Positions 6,356 through 7,635 of a DNA stretch of 7,635 nucleotides are shown piece by piece. The position numbers were made by a program, and so were the translations under genes. Below the pieces are notes generated by a model. It was not told the origin of the DNA and made no database searches. It saw only the letters and a list, made by a program, of their open reading frames with translations. How positions within the stretch are numbered: position 1 is the first letter of the stretch; every line of letters begins with the position of its first letter. This DNA is from an uncultured Senegalimassilia sp. (GTDB taxonomy: Bacteria > Actinomycetota > Coriobacteriia > Coriobacteriales > Eggerthellaceae): contig NZ_CAKTYH010000096.1 in the NCBI RefSeq assembly GCF_934632265.1, positions 1 to 7,635 on the forward strand, given 5' to 3'.

Positions 6356-7009
6356 TCACCTCGCATCCGCACCGGGCAGGGTCAGGTACAGCTCGGTTTT
6401 CTGAGCCGCCGACACAAGCTCCTCCACCTGGTTCGGGTCGACGGCAAGCGTCACCCACGTCACCTTCGAGGCCGACCCCGATGCCTGCCGATCGTCCGTT
6501 CCGGCGCTGGTGGCCAGCACGCTCACGCCCCGCGCCAACGCTTGCGTGGCAGCGCTCCCCGTGGCGTACACGTCCACCGACGAACCTGCCGCAACCGCGC
6601 CGCCCACCGCCTGCACATCCTTGGCGGGCACGCTGATCGCCACCTTTCCGTCAGGCACGTCTATGGCCGCCGAGGCGGCGCCGAACCTTCTTGCGGAAAG
6701 AACCTCTCCGGAAAGCACCGTGGAAGACGCCTTCAATCCCACAACCTCCGATGCTTGCCGCACTGCTTCGGGCGGCAAGAGGTCGGCAACCCACAAACGC
6801 GTCTCGATAGCCCCCGAGTCCACTGTTTCACCTGCGGCTATGTCGCGTTTCGCCACACACACCTCCACCTGATCGCCGCCGTAGCGCGCCAGGGCGTCGG
6901 CGCGGGCGCGCTCCGCCTCGCCGCGCACCGACTGGGTGTACCCGAGCACGCACAACGCGCACAGCACGCCGCATATCGCACCCGCCGCAGCGGTCTTGTT
7001 CCGTCTCAT
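6356..7009 (-). CDS. cpaB: CpaB/RcpC-like SAF-domain pilus assembly protein
   Basis: A 217-residue protein with one N-terminal transmembrane helix (about 7-25) and an outside domain. Residues about 47-108 form a SAF domain: VEVCVAKRDIAAGETVD, then LWVADLLPPEAV and VLSGEVLSARRF. The second half (about 115-212) matches the RcpC/CpaB pattern, with IDVPDGKVAISVPAKDVQAV, GSSVDVYATG and VTLAVDPNQVEELVSAAQ. In diderms CpaB works with the secretin; here no secretin gene follows, so a role at the cell wall or base of the pilus is more likely. It is shorter than most CpaB proteins I know (often 250-300 residues). The start ATG 7009 is 5 nt after AAGGAGG (7015-7021); an in-frame GTG at 7015 overlaps that SD and is rejected. 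It is the first gene of the operon. Confidence 0.9.
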   Translation of the reverse strand: MRRNKTAAAGAICGVLCALCVLGYTQSVRGEAERARADALARYGGDQVEVCVAKRDIAAGETVDSGAIETRLWVADLLPPEAVRQASEVVGLKASSTVLSGEVLSARRFGAASAAIDVPDGKVAISVPAKDVQAVGGAVAAGSSVDVYATGSAATQALARGVSVLATSAGTDDRQASGSASKVTWVTLAVDPNQVEELVSAAQKTELYLTLPGADAR

Positions 7010-7014
7010 GCGCA

Positions 7015-7021
7015 CCTCCTT
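7015..7021 (-). promoter_or_regulatory. Ribosome binding site of cpaB
   Basis: The minus strand reads AAGGAGG, 5 nt before ATG 7009. It fixes the start of the first gene of the pilus operon and excludes the in-frame GTG at 7015, which would overlap it. Confidence 0.75.
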
Positions 7022-7054
7022 CGCTTCGCAACATCCAGTATGGGAACGCCATCT

Positions 7055-7074
7055 TGCGAAACCCTTGCCGGCAA
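7055..7074. promoter_or_regulatory. Candidate operator: TGCGAAACCC block joined to a 10-bp palindrome
   Basis: TGCGAAACCC (7055-7064) is followed directly by the perfect palindrome TTGCCGGCAA (7065-7074), 46 nt before the cpaB start codon. TGCGAAACCC recurs exactly at 7124-7133, and a variant with two extra A bases, TGCGAAAAACCC, starts at 7314. The position just ahead of the pilus operon suggests a regulator site; this is inference only. Confidence 0.3.
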
Positions 7075-7145
7075 CGCCGTCTCTTGTCCCCAGAACCTTG
7101 CAGGCCCGTCCGATCCGAGGCCATGCGAAACCCGCTCGCCCGCCC

Positions 7146-7155
7146 TAAGCGCTTA
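7146..7155. promoter_or_regulatory. 10-bp palindrome TAAGCGCTTA, possible operator
   Basis: A perfect palindrome in the non-coding region 137 nt upstream of cpaB. It is not followed by a T run, so it is not a terminator. It may be a dimeric regulator site or chance. Confidence 0.25.
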
Positions 7156-7382
7156 CGGAAACACGCAATCCCGCACCGCGAAGCCTCGCAATAGACGATT
7201 CCTCGACGATCACGGCTCCCGCGCCTCAACAAAACTTGTGGCAGACAGCCCCTTACGCATTCGCGAACCTCCACGGCGATGCAAGCCGTATGAAGCAATG
7301 AAATCCCCCGGAATGCGAAAAACCCGCCGACTCGAAGGACAAACTCGGGCAAGCCCAACGGCATCGACGGGTTGTGCAGTAT

Positions 7383-7411
7383 TTGCGAAAGCGGGTTTCT
7401 TATGCGACAAT
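7383..7411 (+). promoter_or_regulatory. Likely promoter of the tRNA-Val gene
   Basis: TTGCGA (7383-7388) and GACAAT (7406-7411) are separated by 17 nt, matching sigma-70-type -35 and -10 elements at 4 of 6 positions each. Transcription would start near 7418, about 22 nt before the tRNA, a normal leader length. Confidence 0.45.
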
Positions 7412-7439
7412 AAGCGTCACCCATTCAGGGGATTCAACC

Positions 7440-7514
7440 GGCCGGTTGGCGCAGCGGGAGCGCAGGTGCCTTACAAGCACAAGGTCACAGGTTCAAATCC
7501 TGTACCGGCCACCA
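7440..7514 (+). tRNA. tRNA-Val (anticodon UAC), CCA encoded
   Basis: The full cloverleaf can be folded by hand. The acceptor stem GGCCGGT (7440-7446) pairs with ACCGGCC (7504-7510), followed by discriminator A 7511 and genomic CCA 7512-7514. The D stem is GCGC/GCGC (7449-7452 and 7460-7463). The anticodon loop CTTACAA (7470-7476) places TAC at 7472-7474, which reads GUA valine codons. The T arm is ACAGG TTCAAAT CCTGT (7487-7503). The anticodon stem has four good pairs and a G-A mismatch at its outer end (7465 and 7481). It is transcribed away from the pilus operon, is alone in the window and is followed at once by an intrinsic terminator. Confidence 0.96.
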
Positions 7515-7524
7515 TTAAAACTGC

Positions 7525-7557
7525 AGGTCAGACGTTTTTCGTCTGACCTTTTCTTTT
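7525..7557 (+). terminator. Intrinsic terminator of tRNA-Val
   Basis: A perfect 10-bp stem, AGGTCAGACG (7525-7534) with CGTCTGACCT (7540-7549), closes a TTTTT loop and is followed by TTTTCTTTT-type U-tract (7550-7557). It begins 10 nt after the tRNA CCA end. The stem is partly AT-rich and the upstream side has only AAAA at 7517-7520, so it should act mainly on the plus strand. Confidence 0.9.
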
Positions 7558-7589
7558 AGGCTTATAGGACAAAAAGTGTGTCCAGTTTT

Positions 7590-7620
7590 GGGCGTTGACG
7601 CAGGTCAACGCCCATTTTTT
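7590..7620 (+). terminator. Second hairpin with T run, probable terminator
   Basis: A perfect 10-bp stem GGGCGTTGAC (7590-7599) with GTCAACGCCC (7604-7613), loop GCAG, then A and TTTTTT (7615-7620). On the plus strand this is a good intrinsic terminator. On the minus strand the stem is followed by AAAACTGG, so it would not terminate there. It could back up the tRNA terminator or belong to an element that begins around 7565; no gene between the two hairpins is visible. Confidence 0.65.
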
Positions 7621-7635
7621 ATTGAACAAGTCAAA

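Larger units (their letters stand above)
7016..7439. other. Intergenic region between divergent cpaB and tRNA-Val
   Basis: About 424 nt without a gene I can support. It should carry the pilus operon promoter on the minus strand, but I found no convincing -35/-10 pair for it; in a GC-rich genome this is not surprising, and an activator-dependent or alternative sigma factor promoter is possible. It contains four TGCGAAA blocks (7055, 7124, 7314, 7384), two 10-bp palindromes (TTGCCGGCAA at 7065-7074 and TAAGCGCTTA at 7146-7155) and, at its right end, a likely plus-strand tRNA promoter. Long open frames across it in several directions have no recognisable protein features. Confidence 0.6.

Noticed and set aside
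5007..6404. A 465-codon open frame on the plus strand opposite tadZ
   Set aside because: It is rich in Arg, His and Gln with no domain or membrane pattern, has no good SD, and lies wholly antisense to a recognisable TadZ gene. Long antisense frames are expected in GC-rich DNA.
6324..6458. Extended N-terminus of TadZ starting inside cpaB
   Set aside because: The extra 45 residues are Gly/Arg/Cys-rich and unlike the family, while ATG 6323 has AAGGAG at 5 nt.
6828..7424. A 198-codon minus-strand open frame covering the intergenic region and the start of cpaB
   Set aside because: It overlaps the cpaB start out of frame, its C-terminal half is Arg/Gly-rich shadow of cpaB, and no motif is recognisable.
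6542..7546. A 334-codon plus-strand open frame running through cpaB antisense, the gap and the tRNA
   Set aside because: It passes through the tRNA-Val gene and its terminator, and its composition is not protein-like.
1..7635. CRISPR array or insertion sequence with transposase
   Set aside because: No regularly spaced repeats and no transposase or integrase motif was seen in the recognisable coding sequence.

Overview
The window comes from a GC-rich genome. It is almost filled by one minus-strand operon for a Tad/Flp (tight adherence, type IVc) pilus, followed near the right edge by a plus-strand tRNA-Val gene with a strong intrinsic terminator. The tad operon passes from CpaB straight to TadZ with no secretin or other outer-membrane component, which fits a single-membrane, high-GC Gram-positive (actinobacterial) arrangement. 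My best guess is the Coriobacteriia/Eggerthellaceae, but that is inference from gene order and style; no taxonomic marker gene is present.

Layout, read in the direction of transcription (right to left): cpaB/rcpC-like (7009-6356), tadZ/cpaE-like (6323-4794), tadA/cpaF motor ATPase (4791-3463), tadB (3502-2555) and tadC (2555-1632) platform proteins, flp prepilin (1629-1414), a 64-residue TadE-like pseudopilin (1403-1209), a larger TadE-like pseudopilin with a TTG start (1183-674), and a TadG-position protein (677 to the left edge, cut by the window). The genes are very tightly packed: gaps are 2 to 32 nt, tadA/tadB overlap by 40 nt, tadB/tadC share one base, and tadE/tadG overlap as ATGA. Most have a clear Shine-Dalgarno sequence inside the preceding gene, so translational coupling of the whole set is likely.

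How the parts should work together: TadA hydrolyses ATP at the cytoplasmic face, TadB and TadC form the inner-membrane platform, and TadZ places or regulates the complex. Flp is the major pilin after cleavage at a G|x4-E-Y site, and the TadE/TadG-type proteins are minor pilin-like components. CpaB is an extracytoplasmic SAF-domain protein. No prepilin peptidase (TadV/CpaA) lies in the window, so it must be encoded elsewhere, possibly just beyond the left edge.

The 424-nt gap between cpaB and the divergent tRNA (7016-7439) holds no gene that I can support. It carries recurring TGCGAAA(n)CCC blocks and two 10-bp palindromes that could be operators, plus a plausible tRNA promoter at its right end. 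Points worth a second look are the degenerate nucleotide site of TadZ, the placement of flp after tadC, the Gly-for-Glu change at +5 in the last pilin-like protein, and the candidate operators. I see no sign of an entirely new system; this is a compact, somewhat unusual Gram-positive Tad pilus locus.
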